A stretch of DNA of 11,326 bases from Bacillota bacterium (lineage in GTDB: Bacteria > Bacillota > Clostridia > Oscillospirales > CAG-272): contig JAJQHI010000151.1 in assembly GCA_021199825.1 (NCBI GenBank), forward strand, positions 1 to 11,326. Reading direction: 5' to 3'. This document shows, one piece after another, positions 1 to 6,580 of this stretch. A program made the translations under genes and the position numbers. The notes under the pieces are model-generated. The model did not search any database. It was not told the origin of the DNA and saw nothing but the letters and a program-made list of their open reading frames with translations. Each line of letters opens with the position of its first letter. The first letter of the stretch is position 1.

Positions 1-1754
1 ATGTCGTTCATGCGTCTGCCGTCCTCACTCTCCGTGAGTACGGTGGGAGTCCCCTTATCCTTGAGACGCTCGAAATTTACTTTCAGGTCCTCAATTCCGC
101 TCACGCGGCGGAAAAGCGCCTCAACCTTGTCGTCGTGCGCAGCCTCGCCCTCAGCCTTGAGAGCGTCCGCAATGCCCGAGTCGACGCGGGAGAATTTGCA
201 TTTTTGCTCCCTTTCGAGCAGCGAGATGAACTGCGTATCGATGACGGAGCCTAAGAATATAACGGCAATCCCCGCCTTTGTGTAACTGTCGATATAATGC
301 GCCTCGGCAACCTTATCGTTGCAGTAATACGCGACCTTTTCGGGCTTCGGTGCCTCGGATATTTCTTCGGAATTATCGCCTGACTCATCCGAAGAGGCAG
401 CGTCAGCAGCCTTTTCCTCCGACTCCTCCTCTTCCTTTGATGAGGTGCCGAAATACTCGTCCGTCGTCACATATCTGCCGTCAGTGAGCGGCAAAAGAAT
501 CGAATCCTTGACTCTCTCATAGAATTTCGAGTCGCGAATGCATCCGTATTCGACGAAAATCTTGATGTCGTCCCAAAGACCCTCGTATTTCTCGCGCTCA
601 TTTTCGAACATACCGTTGAGCTTGTCCGCAACCTTTTTAACTATATGCTGCGAGACCTTTTTTACGTATGTTGAATTCTGCAAATAGCTTCTCGACACGT
701 TGAGCGGGAGCTCAGGGCAGTCAAGCACACCGCGGAGCATGAGCAAAAACTCAGGTATAACCTCCTTGATGTTGTCGGCGACAAACACCTGGTTATAGTA
801 AAGCTTTATCTTGCCCTCAAGGTTTTCATACTGCTCGTTGAGCTTCGGGAAATAGAGAATTCCCTTGAAGTTGAGCGGATAATCAGCCGATATGTGTATC
901 CAGAAAAGCGGATCTCTCCAATCTCCGAACACCTTGTGATAGAATTCCTTGTACTCCTCATCCGTGCATTCTGACGGATTCTTCTGCCAAAGGGGTGTCA
1001 CATCGTTTATGGGCTTTTCCGCCTCAGGCGTCTGCTTATCCTCGGAATCCTCCTCGTCCGCCGTCTCAGGCTTCTCTTCAGGCTCAGGCTTCTCGCCGTC
1101 GTCAAAGAAAATCGGCACGGGCATAAACGAGCAGTATTTGTCAAGCACCTCGCGCAGCTTGTATCCGGACAGATATTCCTCGCCGTCGGAGCTTATATGC
1201 ATTATTACTGATGTTCCGCGGCCAAGGGCAAGCTCATCCTCCGAAGGCTCGGAGATTTCATATTCACCCGCCTCGGAGCAGACCCACTTGACAGCGGGCG
1301 CGTCAGTATAAGATTTAGTTATTATTTCAACAGTGTCGCTTACCATAAACGACGAATAAAAGCCTAATCCAAAATGCCCAATAATGCCGTTATCAGCGCC
1401 GTTTTCGCCCTCTCCCTCGTATTTCTGAATAAAGTCAAGCGCGCCAGAGAGCGCAATTGAGCAGATATATTTTTGGAGCTCCTCCTCCGTCATTCCGATG
1501 CCGTTGTCGCGCACCGTTAGGGTCTTTGCCTCTTTATCAAGTATTACATCGATTCTGTACCCCGCAGGGTCAATCTCATACGGCAGCTCGCCAAGAGAAT
1601 CAAGCCTCTTCAGCTTTGTCACCGCGTCACAGGCGTTTGATACTATCTCGCGCAAAAATATTTCTTTTTCTGAATAGAGCCATTTCTTGATTATCGGGAA
1701 TATGTGTTCCGTCTCAACTGAAATGCCTCCGCGTTTGCTTTCATTCTCAGCCAT
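1..1754 (-). CDS. htpG: Molecular chaperone HtpG (bacterial Hsp90), C-terminus cut by window edge
   Basis: HtpG is the cytosolic ATP-dependent Hsp90 dimer that helps clients fold under stress. The leftward frame is open from the ATG at 1752-1754 to the window edge (584 codons visible), so the last part of the dimerisation domain is missing. The N-terminal GHKL ATPase domain is clear: EIFLREIVSNACDA (Glu36/Asn40 region), DNGIGM (Asp83) and GHFGLGFYSSF (about 127-137). The middle domain has the catalytic-arginine loop LNVSRSYLQ (Arg355). An acidic Glu/Pro-rich linker lies at about 221-248, where Hsp90s often have a charged linker. A second acidic Ser/Glu-rich insert at about 437-473 is less usual. 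The start is fixed by MAENESKRGGISVETEH and a GAAGGTG ribosome binding site. The gene is probably monocistronic, with two promoter candidates upstream. Identification is very secure. Confidence 0.96.
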   Translation of the reverse strand, partial: MAENESKRGGISVETEHIFPIIKKWLYSEKEIFLREIVSNACDAVTKLKRLDSLGELPYEIDPAGYRIDVILDKEAKTLTVRDNGIGMTEEELQKYICSIALSGALDFIQKYEGEGENGADNGIIGHFGLGFYSSFMVSDTVEIITKSYTDAPAVKWVCSEAGEYEISEPSEDELALGRGTSVIMHISSDGEEYLSGYKLREVLDKYCSFMPVPIFFDDGEKPEPEEKPETADEEDSEDKQTPEAEKPINDVTPLWQKNPSECTDEEYKEFYHKVFGDWRDPLFWIHISADYPLNFKGILYFPKLNEQYENLEGKIKLYYNQVFVADNIKEVIPEFLLMLRGVLDCPELPLNVSRSYLQNSTYVKKVSQHIVKKVADKLNGMFENEREKYEGLWDDIKIFVEYGCIRDSKFYERVKDSILLPLTDGRYVTTDEYFGTSSKEEEESEEKAADAASSDESGDNSEEISEAPKPEKVAYYCNDKVAEAHYIDSYTKAGIAVIFLGSVIDTQFISLLEREQKCKFSRVDSGIADALKAEGEAAHDDKVEALFRRVSGIEDLKVNFERLKDKGTPTVLTESEDGRRMND

Positions 1755-1776
1755 TTGAAAAACACCTTCTTCTAAA

Positions 1777-1805
1777 ATAATAAATAGTATGCGTCAAGTC
1801 GTCAA
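1777..1805 (-). promoter_or_regulatory. Possible proximal htpG promoter (P2)
   Basis: On the minus strand, TTGACG (1800-1805) and TATTAT (1777-1782) are 17 nt apart. A start near 1770 would leave only about 16 nt of leader before htpG, just enough for its ribosome binding site. An 8-nt near-repeat, CGTCAAGT/CGTCAAAT (1792-1807 on the + strand), overlaps the -35. It has only 8-nt spacing, so it does not fit a CtsR operator. This is weaker than the distal promoter and may be a chance match in AT-rich sequence. Confidence 0.4.
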
Positions 1806-1836
1806 ATTGCCCGATTTAGATTCGCACCCACATTAT

Positions 1837-1865
1837 ATTATACCCCCAGCCCCCTTGATTGTCAA
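1837..1865 (-). promoter_or_regulatory. Consensus sigma-A promoter of htpG (P1)
   Basis: On the minus strand a perfect TTGACA (1860-1865) and a perfect TATAAT (1837-1842) are separated by exactly 17 nt. Transcription would start near 1830, giving a leader of about 75 nt before htpG. I see no CIRCE inverted repeat (TTAGCACTC-N9-GAGTGCTAA), so HrcA control is not supported by the sequence. Confidence 0.85.
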
Positions 1866-1882
1866 CCTCTAAAATTGAAATT

Positions 1883-1998
1883 GGGGCAATCGGAGCTCTG
1901 CTCCAAGCCCCGCTTAAGGGGGACTTTTCGAGAAAAGTCCCCCTTAAGAATCCTCCCAAAAGCTTTTAAAAGGGGAGCTATGACAGGCTGGGATGAGG
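1883..1998 (-). repeat. Dispersed palindromic element, copy A (reverse orientation)
   Basis: Read on the minus strand, it starts with the leader CCTCATCCCAGCCTGTCATA (1979-1998). It continues through a CCCCTTTTAAAAGCTTTTGGG block into a perfect 16-bp hairpin: CTTAAGGGGGACTTTT at 1913-1928 pairs with 1933-1948, with a 4-nt loop. It ends in a nested hairpin in which GGGGC (1883-1887) and GGAGC (1892-1896) pair with GCTCC (1900-1904) and GCCCC (1907-1911). The same order of parts occurs in copies B (2070-2174) and C (6581-6681). It lies upstream of the htpG promoter and has no coding potential. Confidence 0.85.
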
Positions 1999-2016
1999 TA
2001 AAGCGCTAAGTCGAAG

Positions 2017-2051
2017 AAAAAGCATCACATTTTGCAATGTGGTGCTTTTTT
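2017..2051 (-). terminator. Bidirectional rho-independent terminator
   Basis: A 15-bp stem (2017-2031 with 2036-2050) has a TTGC loop. It is flanked by an A-run on the left and a T-run (2046-2051) on the right, so both strands can form a hairpin followed by U residues. The core pairs GCATCACATT with AATGTGGTGC, with one G-U wobble on the + strand and one mismatch on the minus strand. It most likely ends the leftward flavoprotein/ferredoxin transcript, since no rightward gene precedes it. Confidence 0.8.
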
Positions 2052-2069
2052 AATTGATTTGCCGCTCTG

Positions 2070-2174
2070 CCTCATCAAGGACAATCCTATTTCCCCTTTT
2101 AAAAAGTTTTGGGGTTTCCAAAGGGGGATTTTTCAAAATCCCCCTTTGGCGTGGTTTGGAGCGGAGCTCCAAAA
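2070..2174 (+). repeat. Dispersed palindromic element, copy B
   Basis: The leader CCTCATC (2070-2076) is followed by CCCCTTTTAAAAAGTTTTGGGG. Next comes a perfect 15-bp hairpin, CCAAAGGGGGATTTT (2118-2132) with its complement at 2135-2149. It ends in an 8-bp hairpin TTTGGAGC-GGA-GCTCCAAA (2155-2173). The layout matches copies A and C, with different but still complementary stem bases. Its end is only 3 nt from the stop codon of the ferredoxin gene. It is oriented head to head with copy A across the terminator at 2017-2051. Confidence 0.85.
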
Positions 2175-2176
2175 GC

Positions 2177-2464
2177 CTACACGCTTCTCTCAAAATCCGT
2201 TTCGTTGTATATCGGGTGATGCAGCGAAATCGCGCCCGTCGGGCACTCCATCACGCACCTGCCGCAGTACCAGCACTCACCCGGATAAAGCACAGCCGGA
2301 TGCTTCCCGCGCTCACCGCTCGGCATCATCACGTCTGATTGGCATACAGCCGTGCATCTGCCGCAGCCGATGCAGAGCCTGTCGTCAAATCTCAGCGGTC
2401 GGACGCTGCACCCGACAGCCTCAGCCTTCGGCACAAACTTGTTTTTCAGATTCTCGCCCCTCAT
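2177..2464 (-). CDS. Two-[4Fe-4S] ferredoxin subunit, partner of the upstream flavoprotein
   Basis: A 95-residue ferredoxin-like electron-transfer protein. It has two CxxCxxCxxxC motifs, C31/C34/C37/C41 and C64/C67/C70/C74 (the second followed by PTGAI), enough for two [4Fe-4S] clusters. The first motif lacks the usual proline after its last cysteine. A roughly 22-residue loop between motifs recalls the AprB/8Fe ferredoxin class. Its ATG overlaps the TGA of the flavoprotein gene (ATGA at 2461-2464). That implies translational coupling and a stoichiometric complex in which it passes electrons to or from the FAD. An SD-like GGAGG lies inside the end of the upstream gene. The stop is TAG, directly before repeat B. 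The fold and clusters are sure; the redox partner and substrate are unknown. Confidence 0.9.
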   Translation of the reverse strand: MRGENLKNKFVPKAEAVGCSVRPLRFDDRLCIGCGRCTAVCQSDVMMPSGERGKHPAVLYPGECWYCGRCVMECPTGAISLHHPIYNETDFERSV

Positions 2465-4383
2465 TTCGCCGCCTCCTCGCTGTGCTTTTCATATTCCTGC
2501 TCAAGCTCACCCCAGTATCCGTGCTCAAGCGTCCGCGTTATGGGCTTCCCACCCTCTCCGCGCTTTGTCACAATAAATAAATTCTCCGCCTCTGTTCTTG
2601 CGGGGTCGGCATCCGAGCGCTCAAATGAGAGCGGCGCGCTGTCAGCCCTTCGCGCCAAGCATGAATAAAGTATCAGCTCGCATACGTCGAGTATGTCTGA
2701 CACCTCATGCGCCCGCATAAGCTCATGCGGGTTTCTGCATGAAATCCGCGGATACATCCTGCGCCTGTATTCGTCAACCGCGGCAAGCCCCTCATAAAGC
2801 AAACGGTCTGACTTCACAGCACCGCATGTGCGCTGCATCATCTTCGATACGGCACGGTTCAGCTCGCGCCAGTCCATGCCGCCGTCCGAATAAAGCGGCG
2901 CGTATATCCTCTCCGCCTCACTCCTGATAAAGCTCTCGCTTTCGTTTGACGCAGCCCTTTCGTTTTCACGCGCATATTTCGCGGCGTGACGCCCCGCGTA
3001 ATGCCCCGTCGCCGCGGCAAATCCCGCGCAGTCCGAGGAATAAAGCTGATCGCCCGCGGCGAAAAGCCCGCCTATGTTTGTCATCAGCTCCCAGTCGTTC
3101 AGCACACCTCCCGGCGCGCCAAAAAGCTGACGCTCGTTGTCCGAAAACGCAGCTGATTTCCAGCCCGTGCCGTATACGCGCAGCCTGTCACGCGACGGAT
3201 CAAACCCGCGGCGCGTCAGGGCGTCATAAACGGGAATTTTAGTCTTTCCCTCCTCGCCTACCATCATGCCGAATATGACACTCCGCTCATATTCGGGCAT
3301 ACGCGACAGATCAGCGTAAAACGGCGGCTTGTAGCCCATCTTTTCCGCCAAATCAAAGCTCAGTGTCTCCGGTCCGCGGTATTCGTATTTCGCCTCGTCG
3401 ATAATTCCTCCCTTGAGGAAGAAATCCTGTCCCGCCGCCGGACGATAGCGTCCGTCAACGCTCTTTATTTCGTTCCCGTCGCGGTCAAGATACGGCAGCT
3501 CGCGCCCCTCACTGTCCACAATAGTCGCCGCGTACCATGTGTTGTGGTTGTTGCCCGCGGAATACGTCGGAAAGCTCCGCCCCGCCGCAGAATACTCGGC
3601 GCGAACCGATTTTTCCATCATCGTGAATTCAACGCCCGCGCGCCATCCCATCGCGTGACCCGTGCCCACGCACTGTAAAGGACGGAACTCCGAAAGCCCC
3701 GGCACATCGGGGTCAAAGAGCCATATCCTTGAAGGGCGCGACATCGCGAGCACAACGGCGCCCGCGTATACGGCGTGAAGCTCCCCTGTATGTATATTCA
3801 TAAGCACCGCGCCAGCTACCCTCTCCCCGTCGTCTGACATGATGAGGGAGACCGCCTCCGTATATTCAAAAAGCGCAGCTCCGAGTGAGAGCGCGCGGCG
3901 CCGAAGCGCGGGCTTGAAGCCCGAACCCCATACGCGGATTGTATATCTGTTGTCGTAATCATACGCAAACATCAGCTTCGTTTCGTCGTCGCGGAAGGGC
4001 GCGCCCACAAATTCATCGTTCGTATCGCGTATTTTCGCGCCCGCCGCCTCAAGGTCGAGAAGCCTGTCCCACCCCTCGCGGCATTCAATGTAGTGCGCAA
4101 TTGCGTTGCTGTACCCGTCCTGCTCGTGTATGAGAGCGCGCGCCATCACACCGGGCGATACGCGGCAGCACGGATTCGTGCACGCCATCTCCCAGTGGTC
4201 AACACCTGAGCCTGCGGCGCCTGAGCCCGCGATATTCGCCTTGTCAACAAGAATCACGTCAGCACCCGCCTCAGCGGCTCCCACCGCGGCGTGCGCGCCC
4301 GCCATGCCTCCGCCCAGCACAAGCACGTCGCAGGTGACGTGCGAAATTTCACCTATCTTATTTTCATATTGCCATTTGTACAT
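2461..4383 (-). CDS. FAD-dependent oxidoreductase, fumarate reductase/AprA-like flavoprotein
   Basis: A 640-residue flavoprotein of the succinate dehydrogenase/fumarate reductase flavoprotein superfamily. The N-terminal Rossmann segment CDVLVLGGGMAGAHAA (about 19-33, G24/G26/G29) ends in the ribose-binding acid at Asp47 (VILVDK). It is followed by SGAAGSGVDHW, the flavin-binding loop. The C-terminal FAD motif GGLFAAGDQLYSSDCAGF lies in the later half, and a helical tail of about 150 residues follows, as in fumarate reductase/AprA proteins. There is no signal peptide or membrane segment, so a cytosolic enzyme is expected. It is followed by an overlapping two-cluster ferredoxin gene, as in AprA/AprB arrangements, but nothing nearby (no sat, no dsr, no quinone-linked membrane subunit) points to sulfate or fumarate respiration. 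The substrate cannot be assigned. The start is supported by GGGGGA about 8 nt upstream. Confidence 0.88.
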   Translation of the reverse strand: MYKWQYENKIGEISHVTCDVLVLGGGMAGAHAAVGAAEAGADVILVDKANIAGSGAAGSGVDHWEMACTNPCCRVSPGVMARALIHEQDGYSNAIAHYIECREGWDRLLDLEAAGAKIRDTNDEFVGAPFRDDETKLMFAYDYDNRYTIRVWGSGFKPALRRRALSLGAALFEYTEAVSLIMSDDGERVAGAVLMNIHTGELHAVYAGAVVLAMSRPSRIWLFDPDVPGLSEFRPLQCVGTGHAMGWRAGVEFTMMEKSVRAEYSAAGRSFPTYSAGNNHNTWYAATIVDSEGRELPYLDRDGNEIKSVDGRYRPAAGQDFFLKGGIIDEAKYEYRGPETLSFDLAEKMGYKPPFYADLSRMPEYERSVIFGMMVGEEGKTKIPVYDALTRRGFDPSRDRLRVYGTGWKSAAFSDNERQLFGAPGGVLNDWELMTNIGGLFAAGDQLYSSDCAGFAAATGHYAGRHAAKYARENERAASNESESFIRSEAERIYAPLYSDGGMDWRELNRAVSKMMQRTCGAVKSDRLLYEGLAAVDEYRRRMYPRISCRNPHELMRAHEVSDILDVCELILYSCLARRADSAPLSFERSDADPARTEAENLFIVTKRGEGGKPITRTLEHGYWGELEQEYEKHSEEAAK

Positions 4384-4418
4384 ATTGGATTCCCCCGAAA
4401 AACGCTTGGTTTAGTCTA

Positions 4419-4447
4419 ATTATACATCGCTCACACTGAAATTTCAA
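4419..4447 (-). promoter_or_regulatory. Sigma-A promoter of the flavoprotein-ferredoxin operon
   Basis: On the minus strand, TTGAAA (4442-4447) and a perfect TATAAT (4419-4424) are separated by 17 nt. Transcription would start about 30 nt before the flavoprotein ATG. The promoter lies directly after the terminator of the preceding lipoprotein unit, so the two units are probably independent. Confidence 0.8.
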
Positions 4448-4457
4448 CACATAAACA

Positions 4458-4479
4458 GTCCCCCGCGGGTGCGGGGGAC
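4458..4479 (-). terminator. Probable terminator of the lipoprotein unit
   Basis: A GC-rich perfect 9-bp stem, GTCCCCCGC (4458-4466) with GCGGGGGAC (4471-4479), and a 4-nt loop. It lies about 25 nt after the stop of the leftward lipoprotein gene. The U-run on the minus strand is poor (TGTTTATG), so termination may be partial. Confidence 0.6.
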
Positions 4480-4503
4480 TTGCGTCATTTTTATTTTGCG
4501 CGC

Positions 4504-5634
4504 TTACGCTTCAATGTAAACGGTGATGACGGCTTCATATCCCGCAAACGATATAATCCAGTCCTCGCATTCGGCAAAGTCATCCGCGCTTTCAAACGTC
4601 AGCTGCACCATCGGAGAATATTTGGCGATATACGAGGTATATCCCGCCGCAGATTCTGAAATCCCGTATTCGCTGACAAATGGGGATGTCACCGCAGATA
4701 TCGCCTCCTTGACCGCCTCGCGGTAAGCAGCCCGGGCAGCGTCCACCTCCTCGTCTGTCGAGTTGATGTTCAGGCTGGATTTGTCCATTTCGGGCATATC
4801 GGCGGGCGTTTCAAGAACAACAAGCACCAGCACACCGCCATCGGATACACCGGACACAGCACTCACGTCCTCATCGTCAAGTGAGAGCGACGCGGAAATG
4901 CCGTCTCCGCTCTCACAGTAAACGATTTTCGACGATGCCTCCCCGTCTGTGTTCTCCTCCGTCACTGCCGCGCCTTCATTCGCACCGGTGATGTTCCACT
5001 CGACTTCAAGCTCACCGAGCTCGTACCCTTCAATGTCAGCCTTGGATACCTCAGCGGTGACGTACCAATAAACTTCGTCAGCAGTACTGGTGCCGCCTCT
5101 CACTTCGTTTATTTGCACAACGGGTACAATCGAGGAATCTTTGATGACAATATGCGTCATGCCTTCGATATCCGTCGAGCTTGCACCATAGACCTCGACG
5201 ACAACAAGCGAGCTTTCATCGAAGAAGCTTTCCTCATATTCAAGTCCGACGCTTGAGCTTATCTCCGACCATTCTTCGCAAGAGGAAATAATTGTCGTAT
5301 ATGTTTTCTGCGAAAATTCTCCCCCGTCAGATTTTGAAACAGTATAATTGCCGTTCGCAATAGACTCGGTGTTGTTGTGGGTTATAACCATTCCATCGTA
5401 TTTGACCGCTTCATATTCCGAGTAAGCGTCTTCAGCCGTCACTTCTTCCTCGTCCGTCTCAGCCGCATCCTCCGCAGTGCTTTCTCCGCTTTCCGCACCG
5501 TCCGTGCTTACGCTGTCTGTGTCCGCACTGCTGTCAGCAGCAGTGTTCACCGTACCGCCGTCCGCGCCGTCCGCGCATGAAAAGATCGAAAAGCACATAA
5601 CCGCACAGATGATAAACGCAAAAATCCTTTTCAT
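4504..5634 (-). CDS. Putative secreted lipoprotein of unknown function
   Basis: A 376-residue predicted lipoprotein. I chose the ATG at 5632-5634 over one 22 codons upstream because a strong GAGGAGG lies about 7 nt before it and it exposes a normal signal peptide. That peptide has Lys-Arg, then a hydrophobic core, then IFSC with Cys20 as the probable lipidation site. Residues 21-75 form a Ser/Thr/Asp/Glu-rich linker. A globular region (about 85-215) has the pattern of clostridial lipoprotein domains with 'EEW...YEESFFDESSLVVVEV', loosely like the PrcB C-terminal family; this similarity is from memory and weak. A further region (about 245-376) with a charged helix and a beta-rich end is unrecognised. 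It lies 74 nt downstream of the interrupted lipoprotein and probably shares its promoter. The function is unknown. Confidence 0.8.
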   Translation of the reverse strand: MKRIFAFIICAVMCFSIFSCADGADGGTVNTAADSSADTDSVSTDGAESGESTAEDAAETDEEEVTAEDAYSEYEAVKYDGMVITHNNTESIANGNYTVSKSDGGEFSQKTYTTIISSCEEWSEISSSVGLEYEESFFDESSLVVVEVYGASSTDIEGMTHIVIKDSSIVPVVQINEVRGGTSTADEVYWYVTAEVSKADIEGYELGELEVEWNITGANEGAAVTEENTDGEASSKIVYCESGDGISASLSLDDEDVSAVSGVSDGGVLVLVVLETPADMPEMDKSSLNINSTDEEVDAARAAYREAVKEAISAVTSPFVSEYGISESAAGYTSYIAKYSPMVQLTFESADDFAECEDWIISFAGYEAVITVYIEA

Positions 5635-5708
5635 GTTAGTATCCTCCTCAATTTTTTCAATTGTAAACTGTCTCGCCGCTCCGTTTTTCAACCTCGTCAA
5701 GCGCTCTT

Positions 5709-6290
5709 CTAATCCAACACACTGCCAACCGTAAACGCGGCGGAGGCGTACATAACATCAGAGCTGCCCCTCGTACCGCATTTAACAACCACCATGTAAC
5801 TGCCCGATTCAAGCTCTCCGTACCAATCGGAAAGAAGCAATTGAACGTCATCATTTGAGCTTTCCGCTCCTACCTGATAAGTAAATTCGCCGCATATGCA
5901 GTCGTCCAAAACATCAAGCCTTTCGAAACCCCCGTTCACCGATTTATAAAGAATCATATTATCGTATCCGTTTCCGACGTTAAGGCTTGAGGAATAGCCG
6001 TTTTCAATTGAGAGAATAATTATGTCCGTATCTGATGCAATATTCTCCGTCACGATTCCAAGCGTTATATTTTCGTCAAACTATATACTTGAAAAATCAT
6101 CAAGGTCAGCGCTCACCGTTTCCGATGTAATATCCCCGTCACTGACCGGATTTGAGGATTCGTTTTCGGCGCTTTCAGCGCTTTCCGTGCCGCCGATAAC
6201 CGTCTCGTTGTCTGCATTGTTGTCCCTCACGCATCCAAACGCGCACAACACCATCGCAGCGCATAGAATGAAAATCGATAGTTTCCTCAT
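5709..6290 (-). pseudogene. Lipoprotein with Ig-like domain, interrupted by in-frame TAG
   Basis: One continuous leftward frame of 193 codons is split by a single TAG at 6081-6083 (codon 70). The first part has a strong GGAGGAG ribosome binding site, a lipoprotein signal (MRKLSIFILC...AFGC, Cys20) and an Asn/Glu/Ser-rich linker. The part after the TAG (codons 71-193) is a beta-rich domain. Its 'LSIENGY...YKSVNGGFERLD...WYGELESGSYMVVV' pattern resembles bacterial Ig-like domains of the Big_14 type, where a YG-L-x-G-x-Y signature is common. The frame is unbroken on both sides, so a recent nonsense mutation, read-through or a sequencing error are all possible. An internal GTG at 6051-6053 has only a weak upstream SD and would give a product with no signal peptide. 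The real stop is also TAG (5709-5711). Confidence 0.75.
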
Positions 6291-6323
6291 GTCAACTCCT
6301 CCTTTGAGTTTTCCCTTGCTTAT

Positions 6324-6353
6324 ATTTTACACCATATCTTCCGTTCATGTCAA
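6324..6353 (-). promoter_or_regulatory. Sigma-A promoter of the lipoprotein unit
   Basis: On the minus strand, a perfect TTGACA (6348-6353) and TAAAAT (6324-6329) are 18 nt apart. Transcription would start roughly 27 nt before the first lipoprotein ATG (6288-6290), leaving room for AAAGGAGGAG. The promoter is strong by consensus, so the interrupted gene is probably still transcribed. Confidence 0.75.
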
Positions 6354-6365
6354 GCGAGCTTAATG

Positions 6366-6530
6366 GTCTTCTCACCCTATTAGTCGATATGACATTGAGC
6401 TTTCGCAAAAAGCGAAACCTCAAGCCCGGCACAAATGCGCTGCATTTGTGCTTTTTCGCGTTTTTTTCAGCGCACTCAAGCTCATTCTCACCTGTTCACC
6501 TTATTAGTCTGTTTTTTTTCGAAAAAGTCT
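6366..6530. repeat. Hairpin-rich intergenic block with repeated TATTAGTC motif
   Basis: No gene is visible here. The motif TTCTCACC followed by TATTAGTC occurs at about 6368-6385 and again, with a 7-nt insertion, at about 6485-6509. Each copy is followed by a short palindrome: TTTCGC-AAAAA-GCGAAA (6401-6417) after the first, and TTTTTCGAAAAA (6515-6526) after the second. Between them lies the hairpin at 6429-6456. The block separates the divergent lipoprotein and U32 units. Its function is unknown. Confidence 0.5.
6429..6456 (+). terminator. Terminator-like hairpin pointing right, no gene upstream
   Basis: A perfect 10-bp stem, GCACAAATGC (6429-6438) with GCATTTGTGC (6442-6451), a GCT loop and TTTTT (6452-6456). 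On the + strand this is a textbook rho-independent terminator, but the only nearby gene to the left is transcribed the other way. It could stop antisense transcripts, end a small RNA, or be part of a repeat. Confidence 0.6.
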
Positions 6531-6580
6531 CACCCAAAATCGAAATTTCTCAAAAAAACTTTTTATGAACACCCACCTCC

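Noticed and set aside
949-1311. Rightward open frame of 120 codons, Ser-rich
   Set aside because: It is antisense to the HtpG charged-linker region; the Ser richness is the mirror of acidic codons on the other strand.
1792-1807. CtsR operator before htpG
   Set aside because: The GTCAA repeats are 8 nt apart, whereas the CtsR heptads are spaced 10 nt from start to start, and the first heptad matches poorly.
2032-2580. Rightward open frame of 182 codons over the terminator, repeat B and the ferredoxin gene
   Set aside because: It lies opposite a clear ferredoxin with two Fe-S motifs, runs through a palindromic repeat, and has no family-like features.
5635-5700. Upstream start for the downstream lipoprotein (22 extra residues)
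   Set aside because: The internal ATG at 5632-5634 has a strong GAGGAGG and yields a proper lipoprotein signal peptide; the extension would bury it.
6081-6083. Pyrrolysine or general TAG recoding
   Set aside because: The ferredoxin gene ends in TAG immediately before a non-coding repeat, so TAG acts as a stop; no Pyl genes are in view. It remains open only as a local read-through.
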